Counted from the first letter of the stretch, positions 6,983 to 15,743 are shown. The stretch: DNA of 64,000 nt from JAJEFO01 sp965208685 (GCA_965208685.1 CBDBPL010000007.1:3658001-3722000); one strand, 5' to 3'. Program-made: numbers and translations. The notes: generated by a model not told the origin, from the letters alone.

Positions 6983-8983
6983 ATGGACGATCAGAACAAG
7001 AACTTGATCCTCGCGATGGTGCTGAGCACCCTGGTGCTTGTCGCGTGGATGATCTTCTTCGCGCCGGAACCGACCGATACCCCGGGATCTCAGCCGACAG
7101 ACACTTCCGCCACCGGCACCACAGACAGCCGGGCATCGATTCCAGGGGCCGAATCCGGTGCCGAAGCCACTGCCGCGGCACCGCAGGCATCCACGAACGC
7201 GTCACCCGAAGCCGCCCGAGTTCCAATCGAGACTCCAAATGTCCAGGGCTCCGTCTCGCTGGCCGGCGGCCGCATCGACCAGCTCTCGCTCCACCATTAT
7301 CTCGTCACCCAAGATCCCGGAGCCGAGGAAGTCACCCTGTTTGCTCCCGTCGGCACGGAAAACCCCTACTACGCGGTGTTCGGCTGGGTCCCCGGCGGCG
7401 AGCTAGGCCCCGGCGACGTGCCCGCAACGGACACGATATGGAAACTGGACAGCGGGACGACGCTTGCGCCCGGAGCGCCCCTGACGCTTCGCTGGGACAG
7501 CCCGTCAGGCCTGGTCTTTCGGCGCCAGATCGAGATTGATGATCGCTTTCTGTTCACCGTGACGCAGACAGTTGAGAACCCCACCAGCCAGTCGGTACGC
7601 CTTGCCCCGTATGGCCTTGTGGAACGCCACGGCGAACCTCAGGACCTCTCCGGATTCTTCATTCTGCATGAGGGCGCGATCCGGCGGAACGACGGCCAGC
7701 TTGACGAAATCGACTACTCCGACATGCCGGACCTTGCCTACGATGACCGGTGGGGGCCGAGTGCAGACGTAGTCCAGGTCGAGTCCGGCGGCTGGGTGGG
7801 ATTTACGGATCACTACTGGATGACAACGCTGATTCCGGAGCAGGGAACTCCCTTTACCAGTGTCGTCCAATACCGGCCCGACTCAGACATCTACCGCACC
7901 GCTGCCCGAATGCCGACGGTGACGGTTCCTCCAGGTGAGTCCTCGAGCGCCACGACCCGCCTCTTTGCGGGGGCGAAGGAGTGGGACACGATTCGCGACT
8001 ACGAGGCCGGTCGCAGAATCGAGGGCTTCAGCGACTCGCTTTCCTATTTCATGGGCTTCGGCGGTGACGCACAGGTCGAGGGCTTCATCGATTCCATCGA
8101 CTGGGGCTGGTTCTATTTCCTGACCAAGCCCATCTTCTTCGCCCTGCACGAGCTCAATGCCGTGATCGGCAACACGGGCTGGGCCATCATCTGCCTGACC
8201 CTGCTGATCAAGGCACTGCTCTTCCCGCTGGCGCGAAAGTCATACGTCTCGATGGCCCGAATGAAGGAACTGCAGCCCGAGATGCAAGAGTTGAAGGAAC
8301 GCGCCGGCGACGACCGCCAGAAGCTGCAGCAGGAAATGATGGCGCTCTACAAGAAGGAAAAGGTCAATCCCGCCGCCGGATGCCTGCCCATTCTTCTGCA
8401 GATCCCGATCTTCTTTTCGCTCTACAAGGTGATCTTTGTCACGATCGAGCTTCGCCATGCCCCGTGGTTCGGACCGTTCCAGGACCTGTCCGCCCCCGAT
8501 CCGACATCCATCATGAACCTGTTCGGCATCCTCCCGTTCCCGGCACCGGGACCCGACACCATTCTCAGCCTGATATTCATCGGCATCCTGCCGATCATCC
8601 TCGGTGTCTCCATGTGGATGCAGCAGAAGCTGAACCCGGCCCCGACGGATCCGACCCAACAGATGATCTTCGCGTGGATGCCCTGGATCTTCATGTTCAT
8701 GCTGGGCAGTTTCGCAAGCGGGCTTGTGATCTACTGGATCGCAAACAACGTGATCACCTTTGTCCAGCAGTACATCATCATGCGGGGCCACGGATACCGT
8801 CCGGACATCTGGGGCAACATTCGCGGAACGGCAAAGCCTCCCGAACCTGCCGCCGCCAAGAATGACGATGCATCGAAAGCGGAAACGAAAGCGGATGAAC
8901 CAGCGGATCAACCGACGGCAAAGCCTGCGAACAAGCCGGCCCGAAAGCGCTCCGGCAGGAAGAAATCCCGCAAGAAGCGATGA
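6983..8983 (+). CDS. yidC: Membrane protein insertase YidC
   Basis: Inner-membrane insertase of 666 residues that places membrane proteins alone or with SecYEG. The N-terminal anchor (NLILAMVLSTLVLVAWMIFF) is followed by an Ala/Pro/Thr-rich linker, then the large periplasmic beta-domain. From about residue 370 come the five conserved membrane segments, with KPIFFALHELNAVIG, the cytosolic coiled coil (QPEMQELKERAGDDRQKLQ) and the AGCLPILLQIPIFFSLYKV segment. The C-terminus is strongly basic (KRSGRKKSRKKR), suited to ribosome binding. A GTG three bases upstream (6980) is the alternative start. Its stop overlaps the MOSC gene start (ATGA). Confidence 0.96.
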   Translation: MDDQNKNLILAMVLSTLVLVAWMIFFAPEPTDTPGSQPTDTSATGTTDSRASIPGAESGAEATAAAPQASTNASPEAARVPIETPNVQGSVSLAGGRIDQLSLHHYLVTQDPGAEEVTLFAPVGTENPYYAVFGWVPGGELGPGDVPATDTIWKLDSGTTLAPGAPLTLRWDSPSGLVFRRQIEIDDRFLFTVTQTVENPTSQSVRLAPYGLVERHGEPQDLSGFFILHEGAIRRNDGQLDEIDYSDMPDLAYDDRWGPSADVVQVESGGWVGFTDHYWMTTLIPEQGTPFTSVVQYRPDSDIYRTAARMPTVTVPPGESSSATTRLFAGAKEWDTIRDYEAGRRIEGFSDSLSYFMGFGGDAQVEGFIDSIDWGWFYFLTKPIFFALHELNAVIGNTGWAIICLTLLIKALLFPLARKSYVSMARMKELQPEMQELKERAGDDRQKLQQEMMALYKKEKVNPAAGCLPILLQIPIFFSLYKVIFVTIELRHAPWFGPFQDLSAPDPTSIMNLFGILPFPAPGPDTILSLIFIGILPIILGVSMWMQQKLNPAPTDPTQQMIFAWMPWIFMFMLGSFASGLVIYWIANNVITFVQQYIIMRGHGYRPDIWGNIRGTAKPPEPAAAKNDDASKAETKADEPADQPTAKPANKPARKRSGRKKSRKKR

Positions 8984-9729
8984 ACGCAACGCTTGGCCGC
9001 ATCATCCGACATCCGCTGAAGGCGATCGGACGAGAAGAACTGATCCGGACCATCCTGACACGTGGCCAGTGGCTCCCGATGGACCGGGTCTGGGCAGTGG
9101 CTCACGAACGGTCGAGGCTGGAGCAAGGCTGGGCTCCAAAGGCAAACTTCCTGCGTGGCGTGACCGAGCCAAGCCTGATGGCCGCGACCTGCACCTGGGA
9201 TGAATCGCATGCCCGGCTGCATCTCGCCCACCCCGAGGCGGGCGAGATTTCGATCTTTCCCGACACCGAACCGGACACTTCGGTCCTTCTCGACTGGCTT
9301 TCGCGAATCTGGCCTGACGAGCTGCCCCGGCCGACAGGACTCTATCGCGCCGCGGACGCGAATCTCACGGATGCGCCGGACCCCTGGATTTCGATCAATT
9401 CGTTCGCATCGAACAATGCCATGTCACAAATGGTGGGAAACAACCTGTCGATCCACCGCTGGCGCGGCAACCTCTGGATCGCAGGCCTGGCACCTTGGGA
9501 AGAGAAGGGCTGGGTCGGCAACGAGATACGGGTCGGAAAAGCCGTGTTGCGGGTGCATTGCGAAATCACGCGATGCAAGGCAACCATGGCCAATCCCGAC
9601 ACGGGACGTCGCGACGTGGACACGCTCGGGGCGCTTCAGGCGCTTGGCCATCAGGAGTTCGGTGTCTACGCCGAAGTGGTTCATGGTGGCGAAATCGCGA
9701 CGGGAGACTCTGTCGAGGTCGCGACATGA
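8980..9729 (+). CDS. MOSC domain-containing protein
   Basis: A 249-residue protein of the MOSC (molybdenum cofactor sulfurase C-terminal) superfamily. These proteins are thought to bind sulfur or molybdenum-cofactor-linked ligands through a conserved cysteine. The family-type segment TRCKATMANPDTGRRD lies at about residues 195-210. The N-terminal half has the beta-barrel pattern seen in relatives that sit between yidC and yihA. It overlaps both neighbours by four bases (ATGA), so the three genes are probably translated from one message. The substrate is unknown. There is a functional echo with the molybdenum-cofactor genes at 57989-61492, but no linkage. Confidence 0.88.
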   Translation: MNATLGRIIRHPLKAIGREELIRTILTRGQWLPMDRVWAVAHERSRLEQGWAPKANFLRGVTEPSLMAATCTWDESHARLHLAHPEAGEISIFPDTEPDTSVLLDWLSRIWPDELPRPTGLYRAADANLTDAPDPWISINSFASNNAMSQMVGNNLSIHRWRGNLWIAGLAPWEEKGWVGNEIRVGKAVLRVHCEITRCKATMANPDTGRRDVDTLGALQALGHQEFGVYAEVVHGGEIATGDSVEVAT

Positions 9730-10376
9730 CCTCGCTTGCGTTCCCGCTAGCCACGGCAGATGCCCCGGACCTGAAGGCCGGACGTGAGCTCTTTGCCAAG
9801 GGCACGGACTTCCTGAAGGGCGTGGTGGCCATGGACGGACTGCCGCCGGCCGACAGGATCGAGTTCTGCTTCGCGGGCCGTTCGAACGTTGGCAAGTCCA
9901 CCCTGATCAATGCGGTGACAGGCAGAAAGGCACTTGCCCGCACCTCGAACACGCCAGGCAGGACGCAGGAAATCAACTTTTTCACTCTGGCCGACAGCCA
10001 TTACCTTGTGGACTTGCCGGGCTATGGATTTGCAAAGGCGCCATTGCAGGTGGTCGAGAACTGGCAAAGGCTGCTCAAGTCCTATCTCGCAGGACGCGCC
10101 ACGCTTCGACGAGCTTTCGTGCTGATCGATGCGCGCCACGGCATCAAGCCGGTCGACGAGGAAATCCTGAACCTGCTGGACATCTCGGCGGTCGTCTTCC
10201 AGATCGTGCTGACCAAGGCCGACAAGGCGAAGGAGAAGGATCGGGACAACCTGCTCCGACGCGTGCGAGGCGCGCTCCAGGCGCACCCTGCTGCATTCCC
10301 GGAAATCGTGCTGACGTCTTCGGAGACGGGCGAAGGTGTCGAGGTGCTGCGCGCGATCATTTCCGGTTCAGCTTGA
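9726..10376 (+). CDS. yihA: Ribosome biogenesis GTPase YihA/YsxC (EngB)
   Basis: Essential small GTPase of 216 residues involved in late assembly of the 50S subunit. All G motifs are present in order: G1 AGRSNVGKST, G2 in NTPGRTQEI, G3 DLPGYGFAK, G4 TKADK and G5 TSSETGEG. The ATG at 9726 overlaps the MOSC stop; an upstream open extension in the same frame lacks family similarity. The 46-bp gap to argB and the shared orientation suggest readthrough into argB, the arrangement common in related alphaproteobacteria. Confidence 0.96.
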   Translation: MTSLAFPLATADAPDLKAGRELFAKGTDFLKGVVAMDGLPPADRIEFCFAGRSNVGKSTLINAVTGRKALARTSNTPGRTQEINFFTLADSHYLVDLPGYGFAKAPLQVVENWQRLLKSYLAGRATLRRAFVLIDARHGIKPVDEEILNLLDISAVVFQIVLTKADKAKEKDRDNLLRRVRGALQAHPAAFPEIVLTSSETGEGVEVLRAIISGSA

Positions 10377-10422
10377 GCCCGGCACGGCGAAGGCATACTG
10401 AGGCCCCGAACGGGGAAATCCG

Positions 10423-11289
10423 ATGAGAACGAGAGACATGAATCGCGACTGGATCGCCACGGCACGCACCCTGAACGAAGCATTGCCGTACCTGCAGCGC
10501 TACGACGGCGCGACCGTTGTCATCAAGTTCGGCGGCAACGCGATGGGCGATGCCGGCGCCATGGCCAGCTTCGCGCGCGACATCGTGCTGATGCGGCAGG
10601 TCGGCGTGAACCCGGTAATCGTTCACGGCGGCGGGCCGATGATCGCGCAAATGCTCGACAGGCTTGGCATCAAGACCGAATTCGTGCGCGGGAAGCGGGT
10701 TACGGACCAGGCAACTGCCGAAGTCGTTGAAATGGTGCTTTCCGGGCTCGTGAACAAGCGGATCGTGCAGGCCATCAACGCGGAAGGCGGGCGGGCGCTC
10801 GGTCTCTCCGGAAAGGACGCGAGCCTGATGATCTGTGACCAGGCCGGGTCGGATCTCGGCCTCGTGGGCGAGCCTGTCGAAGTGGACCCGGACATCCTGC
10901 GCACGTTGATGGCAGCCGAAGTGATTCCCGTCATCGCGCCCCTTGGGGCGGGGCGGAACGGCGAGACGCTCAACGTCAACGGCGACACCGCTGCGGGCGC
11001 AATCGCGGCAAGCCTGGACGCGGACCGGCTGCTTCTCCTTACCGATGTCACCGGCGTAATGAATGCCGAAGGCGAAGTCGTGACCGAAATCACTCCTGAG
11101 CAGATCCGCAAGCTGACAAAGGACGGTGTCATCGCCGACGGCATGGTGCCCAAGACAGAAACCGCGCTGGCGGCCATTGACGGAGGTGTGCGCGCCGTTG
11201 TCATCCTGGACGGACGAACGCCAAATGCCTGCCTCCTTGAACTGTTCACCGAGCACGGTGCGGGCAGCTTGATCCGCAGGGCGCGGTAG
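10423..11289 (+). CDS. argB: Acetylglutamate kinase
   Basis: Phosphorylates N-acetyl-L-glutamate with ATP, the second step of arginine synthesis in the cytoplasm. The 288-residue amino-acid-kinase fold shows KFGGNAMGD (phosphate binding), VHGGGPMI (substrate), LLTDVTGVM and the DGMVPK segment. The N-terminal helix (WIATARTLNEALPYLQRY) is of the type present in hexameric, arginine-inhibited enzymes, so feedback control is likely. The ATG at 10423 follows GGGGAA; a second ATG at 10438 is possible, but relatives match the longer form. Confidence 0.96.
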   Translation: MRTRDMNRDWIATARTLNEALPYLQRYDGATVVIKFGGNAMGDAGAMASFARDIVLMRQVGVNPVIVHGGGPMIAQMLDRLGIKTEFVRGKRVTDQATAEVVEMVLSGLVNKRIVQAINAEGGRALGLSGKDASLMICDQAGSDLGLVGEPVEVDPDILRTLMAAEVIPVIAPLGAGRNGETLNVNGDTAAGAIAASLDADRLLLLTDVTGVMNAEGEVVTEITPEQIRKLTKDGVIADGMVPKTETALAAIDGGVRAVVILDGRTPNACLLELFTEHGAGSLIRRAR

Positions 11290-11560
11290 CGGCGAATCCA
11301 ACTGTCCCGTCTGCCCGCATTGGCACGGTGCGCTCCGCAAATTCAGTGATGCGGCGCTCGTCTTGCTTGCCTGTCCTGCTTGCGCAGCCCTTCGACCAAG
11401 CCAACTACGGCAACGACGCGTCTTGTGGCGGCGCGATCATGAAGCGCAGGCACGCGGCAGCGGCGAAGGTCTTCACGCCGGTTCCTTTCCGTGGCGGCAG
11501 CCTGCCCCCACCGGCCGGACGATGCAGCACGGGCGCGCCGTTGAGAATCCTCGACGCGTT
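11290..11560. other. Region between argB and PIN toxin gene
   Basis: These 271 bp separate two convergent genes. No protein family, RNA gene or hairpin with a T-run was recognised. Confidence 0.4.
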
Positions 11561-12223
11561 TCAGCGAGGCCCACCGGAGCCGTCCCCGTCATCCCCTTTC
11601 TTTGCCGCAAGTCTCGTAATGTCGTAGCTTTCCGCGAAGTCGTCCCCGGCTTCGGACCCGCGCCGGTCGAAAACGATGCGGCTGGCCATCCGCCCCGCTC
11701 GCTCAATCTGGTCAAACAGGCCTTCTGCCGAAGGTATGACGTCCAGCGCCTCGAGCGCGAGGGCGAAGGACCATGTCGAGAGGCGGCGGACACGCGGCCC
11801 GAAATCCATGTTCCTCACGCGCCTGTCCTCGAACAGCACCAATCCGGTCGTGTCGCCGACCAGTCCGCCACGCATTCCCTCCGCCAGGTCCCGGATGGAA
11901 TTCCCCCCGGCGTTCCTCATCTCGCGCCGCACCTTCCTGCGCTCGTGATCGAGCCTGTGGTCCGGGACGCACTCCAGGAGGTCGAAAGCCCTTTGCAGGA
12001 GACTTCCGGACGGGGTTTCCACGATGCGCAGACGGTTGCCTCCCGCCGTGATCCACGCTGCAAGGGCCTCCCGTTCTGGCGCGGAAGGACGGCCATCGAG
12101 AAGCTCTGTCCTGACGGCATCCGTGATCAGGATCTGGCCTTTGAACCTGTCGATGAGATCAAGCCGTCCGACCAGGCCGAGCGAGATGAGCGGACCCGTG
12201 TCCGGCACGACAACGGAGATCAC
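11561..12223 (-). CDS. PIN-domain toxin, long DUF3368-like type
   Basis: Probable RNase toxin of 220 residues. The PIN pattern is VVVPDTGPLISLGLVGRLDL (acid D8), ITDAVRTELLDG (E40), and a later GDTTGLVLFEDRRVR (D124, E132, D133). It starts with GTG overlapping the upstream antitoxin stop by four bases. It is longer than most PIN toxins (about 140-170): residues after about 145 (LSTWSFALALEALDVIP) form an extra helical segment, ending in a charged, low-complexity tail (AKKGDDGDGSGGPR). The pairing with an 80-residue partner and a shared promoter supports a toxin-antitoxin assignment. Its RNA target is unknown. Confidence 0.65.
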   Translation of the reverse strand: MISVVVPDTGPLISLGLVGRLDLIDRFKGQILITDAVRTELLDGRPSAPEREALAAWITAGGNRLRIVETPSGSLLQRAFDLLECVPDHRLDHERRKVRREMRNAGGNSIRDLAEGMRGGLVGDTTGLVLFEDRRVRNMDFGPRVRRLSTWSFALALEALDVIPSAEGLFDQIERAGRMASRIVFDRRGSEAGDDFAESYDITRLAAKKGDDGDGSGGPR

Positions 12224-12462
12224 TTCCCGGCGGCTTCCGGAGCGGGGACCAGGTTCGCACGCAGAAGCGGCAGCGCCTCGCGGAGTTCGCGCTCCGTCTC
12301 CGCCTCCTCACCGGCGCCCCGGGGGAGGGGGACCTCGCAGTCCGCCATCACCAGCATCAGGTCGCCGAATCCCGTCACGCCAAGACGCCGGATGGCCTCC
12401 TCGGGCGGGATGACGCCCCTGGAATACGCTTCCAGGACCTGGGCTGTCGTGACGAGTTCCAT
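12220..12462 (-). CDS. Antitoxin partner of the PIN toxin (UPF0175-like)
   Basis: An 80-residue protein beginning MELVTTAQVLEAYSRG. The helix-turn-helix-like segment EAYSRGVIPPEEAIRRLGV resembles small antitoxins paired with DUF3368-type PIN toxins, and the tail is acidic (GAGEEAETERELREALP). The ATG at 12462 is preceded by GGAG six bases upstream; an ATG at 12474 is the alternative. It is coupled to the toxin by a GTGA overlap and preceded by a promoter and an inverted repeat. Family membership is inferred from context and short motifs. Confidence 0.6.
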   Translation of the reverse strand: MELVTTAQVLEAYSRGVIPPEEAIRRLGVTGFGDLMLVMADCEVPLPRGAGEEAETERELREALPLLRANLVPAPEAAGK

Positions 12463-12481
12463 CTTGCGCTCCATGCGGCCC

Positions 12482-12498
12482 GGGAGAGCCGTTCTCCC
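12482..12498. promoter_or_regulatory. Inverted repeat in the leader of the second TA operon
   Basis: GGGAGA and TCTCCC are separated by GCCGT. The element lies 20 bp upstream of the antitoxin start and just downstream of the predicted transcription start, a typical position for an autorepressor site. Confidence 0.4.
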
Positions 12499-12515
12499 TC
12501 CCGTTCGCGCATTCA

Positions 12516-12543
12516 GGGATAGGATTGCACGCGGGGCGGTCAA
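12516..12543 (-). promoter_or_regulatory. Promoter of the second TA operon
   Basis: On the minus strand TTGACC (12543-12538) is followed after 16 bp by TATCCC (12521-12516). Transcription would begin near 12509, 47 bp before the antitoxin ATG. Confidence 0.5.
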
Positions 12544-12584
12544 GTCGCCGTTCAGGATTCTCAACGTCCTGCGTCCATGGCACC

Positions 12585-12890
12585 TCAGATGTCCCGCCTG
12601 GCGTAGGGCGCGCCGTCGACATCCGTTGTGAAAGGGCTGAACGCGAGGCCGTTCCCGAACTCGTGATCCATGAAGAAACGAACTGAGGGTTCCTTCCACG
12701 GCCTGACGCAGACACCAAGAGACTTCGCAACCAAGACCACACGAATGCTGAATTCTTTTCGTGCGTCGAGATCAGCACCTCCGAAATTGGTCAACGGCGA
12801 ATCCCCAAAGGCACGTTGTAGCATGAAGCCGCAGTCGCGAAAGGGCCGGATTCCGGTTTCGGGCCAAAGCCTCGGACTCCCTGTTTTCAA
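12585..12890 (-). CDS. Possible small hypothetical protein
   Basis: An open frame of 101 codons (internal ATG at 12824) in a 610-bp stretch otherwise without a gene. The predicted product has a natural-looking composition (SIRVVLVAKSLGV, then RFFMDHEFGNGLAFSPF), but no family was recognised and no clear ribosome binding site is seen. A second minus-strand frame just upstream (12887-13240) contains a similar GLAFNPRFND segment with related DNA. The two may be halves of one decayed gene or an old duplication. Low confidence. Confidence 0.25.
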   Translation of the reverse strand: MKTGSPRLWPETGIRPFRDCGFMLQRAFGDSPLTNFGGADLDARKEFSIRVVLVAKSLGVCVRPWKEPSVRFFMDHEFGNGLAFSPFTTDVDGAPYARRDI

Positions 12891-13152
12891 GGCCGTGGCG
12901 AGATCGTGCCTCCATCAGCCGAGAACCGCGCCCCGCCCGGATCCCCCTCACGCGTTCCACACGGCCAGGCCCGGCCTGTCCAGCCGGAGGCATGTGTTCC
13001 GTCGGAACAACCGAAGGAGGTGCCGCACCCAGACAGCCTGTTCATCTTGCCAAGCGCAGAAGCGATGTCGTTGAACCGTGGGTTGAACGCGAGACCGGCG
13101 GCCAATACCGTTGGAGCGAACGAAGACTCGCTCGTCACGTGAGGAGAACGCG

Positions 13153-14916
13153 ATGTCGATCCCGATCGAGAGCCTTTCGAACCAGGCCCTGGGAACATGC
13201 CTGCCTCGCGACTCCGCAACCGCCGCTTCGGGAGTGCCACTCAACGGGCGATCCCACGTCCGAGGCGAGACGACCGCAGATCTGGAACGCGTCACGATCC
13301 CCCAGCTGTTTCGGAGGGCCGTGTCACGTCACGGGCCAAAGGATGCCTTGGTGTTCCGCGACAGCGGGGAGCGGCTGAGCTATGACGATTTCGACAGGGA
13401 GGTTGACACCGTTGCATCCGGACTGCTCGCCTTGGGGCTGCAGAAGGGAGACCGTGTCGGGATCTGGTCACCCAACAGGTACGAGTGGGTCCTGACCCAG
13501 TTTGGCACCGCCCGGATCGGGGCGATCCTGGTGAACGTCAATCCCGCATACCGGATCGGGGAGCTGGAATACGCGCTCAACAAGGTCGGCTGCAAGGCCC
13601 TCGTCCTGACGCCGTCGTTCAAGTCGTCAGACTATCTCTCGATGATCCTCGAGCTGGCGCCGGAACTGGAAGCCTGCGAGCCAGGCCGGCTGAACGCCGC
13701 AAGGCTTCCGACACTCGGCAGCGTGATCGTGACGGGCGCGGATGCCGGGCCGGGCGCGTTCACCTTCGACGAGGTGCGCAGCCTGGGCGGCCCGGCTCAG
13801 CGGCAGCGCCTTCAGGCCATCGACGCTTCTCTCGGCCCGGACGATGCAATCAACATCCAGTTCACCTCCGGCACTACGGGTGCGCCGAAGGGAGCGACGC
13901 TCTCGCACCTCAACATCGTCAACAACGCGCGTTTCGTGACCGATCGCATCAGGCTGACGGAAACGGACCGGCTGTGCGTTCCGGTGCCGCTCTATCACTG
14001 CTTCGGCATGGCGATGGGGGTCATGGGCGCGGTGACAAAGGGGGCGGCGATGATCTTCCCGGGCGAGGCATTCGAGCCGCGCGCAACGCTTCAGGCCCTG
14101 TCCGAGGAGCGCTGCACGGCGGTCTATGGCGTGCCGACAATGTTCGTCGCCATGCTGCAGGAACTCGAGAGCGAGAGCCTGGACCTCGGATCCCTGCGCA
14201 CCGGCATCATGGCCGGAGCGCCCTGTCCCATGGAAGTCATGGAACAGATCACCACACGCATGAACCTGCGCGAGATGACGATCTGCTACGGCATGACCGA
14301 GACGTCGCCCGTCTCCTTCCAGAGCCTCGTCGACGACCCTATGGACAAGCGCTGTGCCACGGTGGGCCGCGTGCACCCGCACGTTGAAGTGAAGATCGTG
14401 GACCCGGAGGGCAACGTCGTCCCCGTCGGAGAGCGGGGCGAGCTTTGCACGCGTGGCTACGCGGTCATGAAGGGCTACTGGGGCGACGAGGAGCAAACTC
14501 GGGAAAGCATCGTCGAAGGATGGATGCACACCGGCGATCTTGCGACCCTGGACGACGAGGGCTTCTGCTCGATCGTCGGCCGCGTGAAGGACATGATCAT
14601 CCGCGGCGGCGAAAACGTCTATCCGCGCGAGATCGAGGAATTCCTGTTCCGCCACCCGGATGTTTCGGTGGCGCAGGTGTTCGGGATCCCGGACAAGAGA
14701 TACGGCGAGGAAGTGTGTGCCTGGATCATTCCGAAGCCGGGCGCGTCGCTGACGGAAGATGCGGTCAGGGAGTTCTGCCGGGAACGGATTGCGCACTTCA
14801 AGATCCCCAGGCATGTCCGCATCGTCGAGGAGATCCCGATGACCATCTCGGGCAAGCCGCAGAAGTTCGTGATGCGGGACCGCATGGTGGAAATGCTGTC
14901 CAGACCGGCGAAATGA
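13153..14916 (+). CDS. Acyl-CoA synthetase (AMP-forming fatty-acid CoA ligase)
   Basis: Activates a fatty acid to its CoA thioester through an acyl-adenylate. The 587 residues carry the ANL-superfamily motifs: A3 FTSGTTGAPKGATLSH, A5 YGMTETSPV, A7 HTGDLATLDDEGFCSIVGR, A8 RVKDMIIRGGENVYPREIEE, and the A10 lysine in ISGKPQKF. Length and motif spelling fit medium/long-chain fatty acyl ligases rather than acetyl-CoA synthetase. The ATG at 13153 follows GAGGAG; the longer upstream frame is not supported. Together with the fadB/fadJ-like gene at the window end it indicates fatty-acid use, though the two are far apart. Confidence 0.9.
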   Translation: MSIPIESLSNQALGTCLPRDSATAASGVPLNGRSHVRGETTADLERVTIPQLFRRAVSRHGPKDALVFRDSGERLSYDDFDREVDTVASGLLALGLQKGDRVGIWSPNRYEWVLTQFGTARIGAILVNVNPAYRIGELEYALNKVGCKALVLTPSFKSSDYLSMILELAPELEACEPGRLNAARLPTLGSVIVTGADAGPGAFTFDEVRSLGGPAQRQRLQAIDASLGPDDAINIQFTSGTTGAPKGATLSHLNIVNNARFVTDRIRLTETDRLCVPVPLYHCFGMAMGVMGAVTKGAAMIFPGEAFEPRATLQALSEERCTAVYGVPTMFVAMLQELESESLDLGSLRTGIMAGAPCPMEVMEQITTRMNLREMTICYGMTETSPVSFQSLVDDPMDKRCATVGRVHPHVEVKIVDPEGNVVPVGERGELCTRGYAVMKGYWGDEEQTRESIVEGWMHTGDLATLDDEGFCSIVGRVKDMIIRGGENVYPREIEEFLFRHPDVSVAQVFGIPDKRYGEEVCAWIIPKPGASLTEDAVREFCRERIAHFKIPRHVRIVEEIPMTISGKPQKFVMRDRMVEMLSRPAK

Positions 14917-14957
14917 CCGCCGCCCCGCTGTGCCGCCTGAGAGCGGCGAGGCCCGTT

Positions 14958-15189
14958 GGGAACCGGCGGCTCCACCGGCAACCCATGATGATCGACGAAC
15001 TGACGACAGCGGCCCTTGCGGAGCGGCTGGACGTGTTCGGCCTGCTTCATGCGGAACCGCGATGACGGCATCGGGGAACCGGCGGCTCCACACGGCAACC
15101 CATGATGATCGAGGAACTGACGACAGCGGCCCATGCGGAGCGGCTGGACGTGTTCGGCCTGCTTCATGCGGAACCCGATGACGGCATCG
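14958..15189 (+). repeat. 116-bp tandem duplication at the ferredoxin gene start
   Basis: Copy 1 (14958-15073) and copy 2 (15074-15189) are nearly identical. Each contains about 27 bp of leader, the ATGATG start and the first 25 or so codons of the ferredoxin gene. They differ by a one-base gain and a one-base loss plus two substitutions (Asp/Glu and Leu/His codons). The indel near the end of copy 1 brings a TGA into frame. The duplication is young, judged by identity above 95 percent. Confidence 0.9.
14985..15065 (+). pseudogene. Truncated duplicate of the ferredoxin N-terminus
   Basis: The first repeat copy encodes a 26-residue minigene starting MMIDELTTAALAERLDVFGL and stopping at TGA after HAEPR, where the intact gene continues HAEPDDG. 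It keeps the same upstream sequence as the functional start, so ribosomes could load here and terminate 36 bp before the real ATG. It is either a decoy leader ORF or simple debris of the duplication. Confidence 0.8.
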
Positions 15190-15743
15190 GGGAGGGGACC
15201 ATCGTGCTCCTCGGCCCCGCCGAACCCGGCTTCTGGCCCCACGTGACGGCATCTCCCGAATTCGGCGACGGCAAGGCCGATCCCCTGGATCGCTGGTCCG
15301 CACGCGTGATCAGGCGAATCGCGACGGGCGCAGGCGGCCGGGCGCTGCTCCCATTCGGAACGCCGGCACGGCCATTCACCCGCTGGGCGCTCAGGAGCGG
15401 GCACGCGTTCGTCTCGCCGGTTCTGCTCCTGGTCCATGCCCGTGCCGGCCTCTTCGTGTCATACAGGGGCGCCATCCTGCTGCCCGAGCTGCTGGAACTT
15501 CCGAAGCCGCCGCCCCGTCCATGTGATACCTGCGAGGGAAAGCCGTGCCTTGCGGCCTGTCCGGCATCGGCACTTGTCAACGACCGCTATGATCTTTCTG
15601 CCTGCCATGCCTATCTTGACACCGAAGCAGGCAAGGACTGCATGTCTCGGGGATGCGCCGTACGCCGCTCTTGCCCATTGGGCCGCAACTATCCCAGAAT
15701 GGAGCGACAGTCGGCCCATCACATGAAGGCGTTTCATCCGTGA
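15102..15743 (+). CDS. Ferredoxin-like iron-sulfur protein
   Basis: Protein of 213 residues. An alpha/beta N-terminal region (LDVFGLLHAEPDDGIG, LLLGPAEPGFWPHV) precedes a cysteine cluster, CDTCEGKPCLAACP, that can hold one [4Fe-4S] centre, and later cysteines in CMSRGCAVRRSCPLG. The architecture matches an alphaproteobacterial conserved ferredoxin-type protein, partly resembling the C-terminal region of epoxyqueuosine reductase. Its redox partner is unknown. The 5' end lies in the second copy of a 116-bp duplication. The stop overlaps the following SixA-like gene (GTGA), a pairing common in Rhodobacterales, suggesting one message. Confidence 0.85.
   Translation: MMIEELTTAAHAERLDVFGLLHAEPDDGIGEGTIVLLGPAEPGFWPHVTASPEFGDGKADPLDRWSARVIRRIATGAGGRALLPFGTPARPFTRWALRSGHAFVSPVLLLVHARAGLFVSYRGAILLPELLELPKPPPRPCDTCEGKPCLAACPASALVNDRYDLSACHAYLDTEAGKDCMSRGCAVRRSCPLGRNYPRMERQSAHHMKAFHP

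Noticed and set aside
13627..15303. 558-codon minus-strand frame opposite the acyl-CoA synthetase
   Set aside because: It contains repeated segments only because it crosses the 116-bp duplication; otherwise a shadow.
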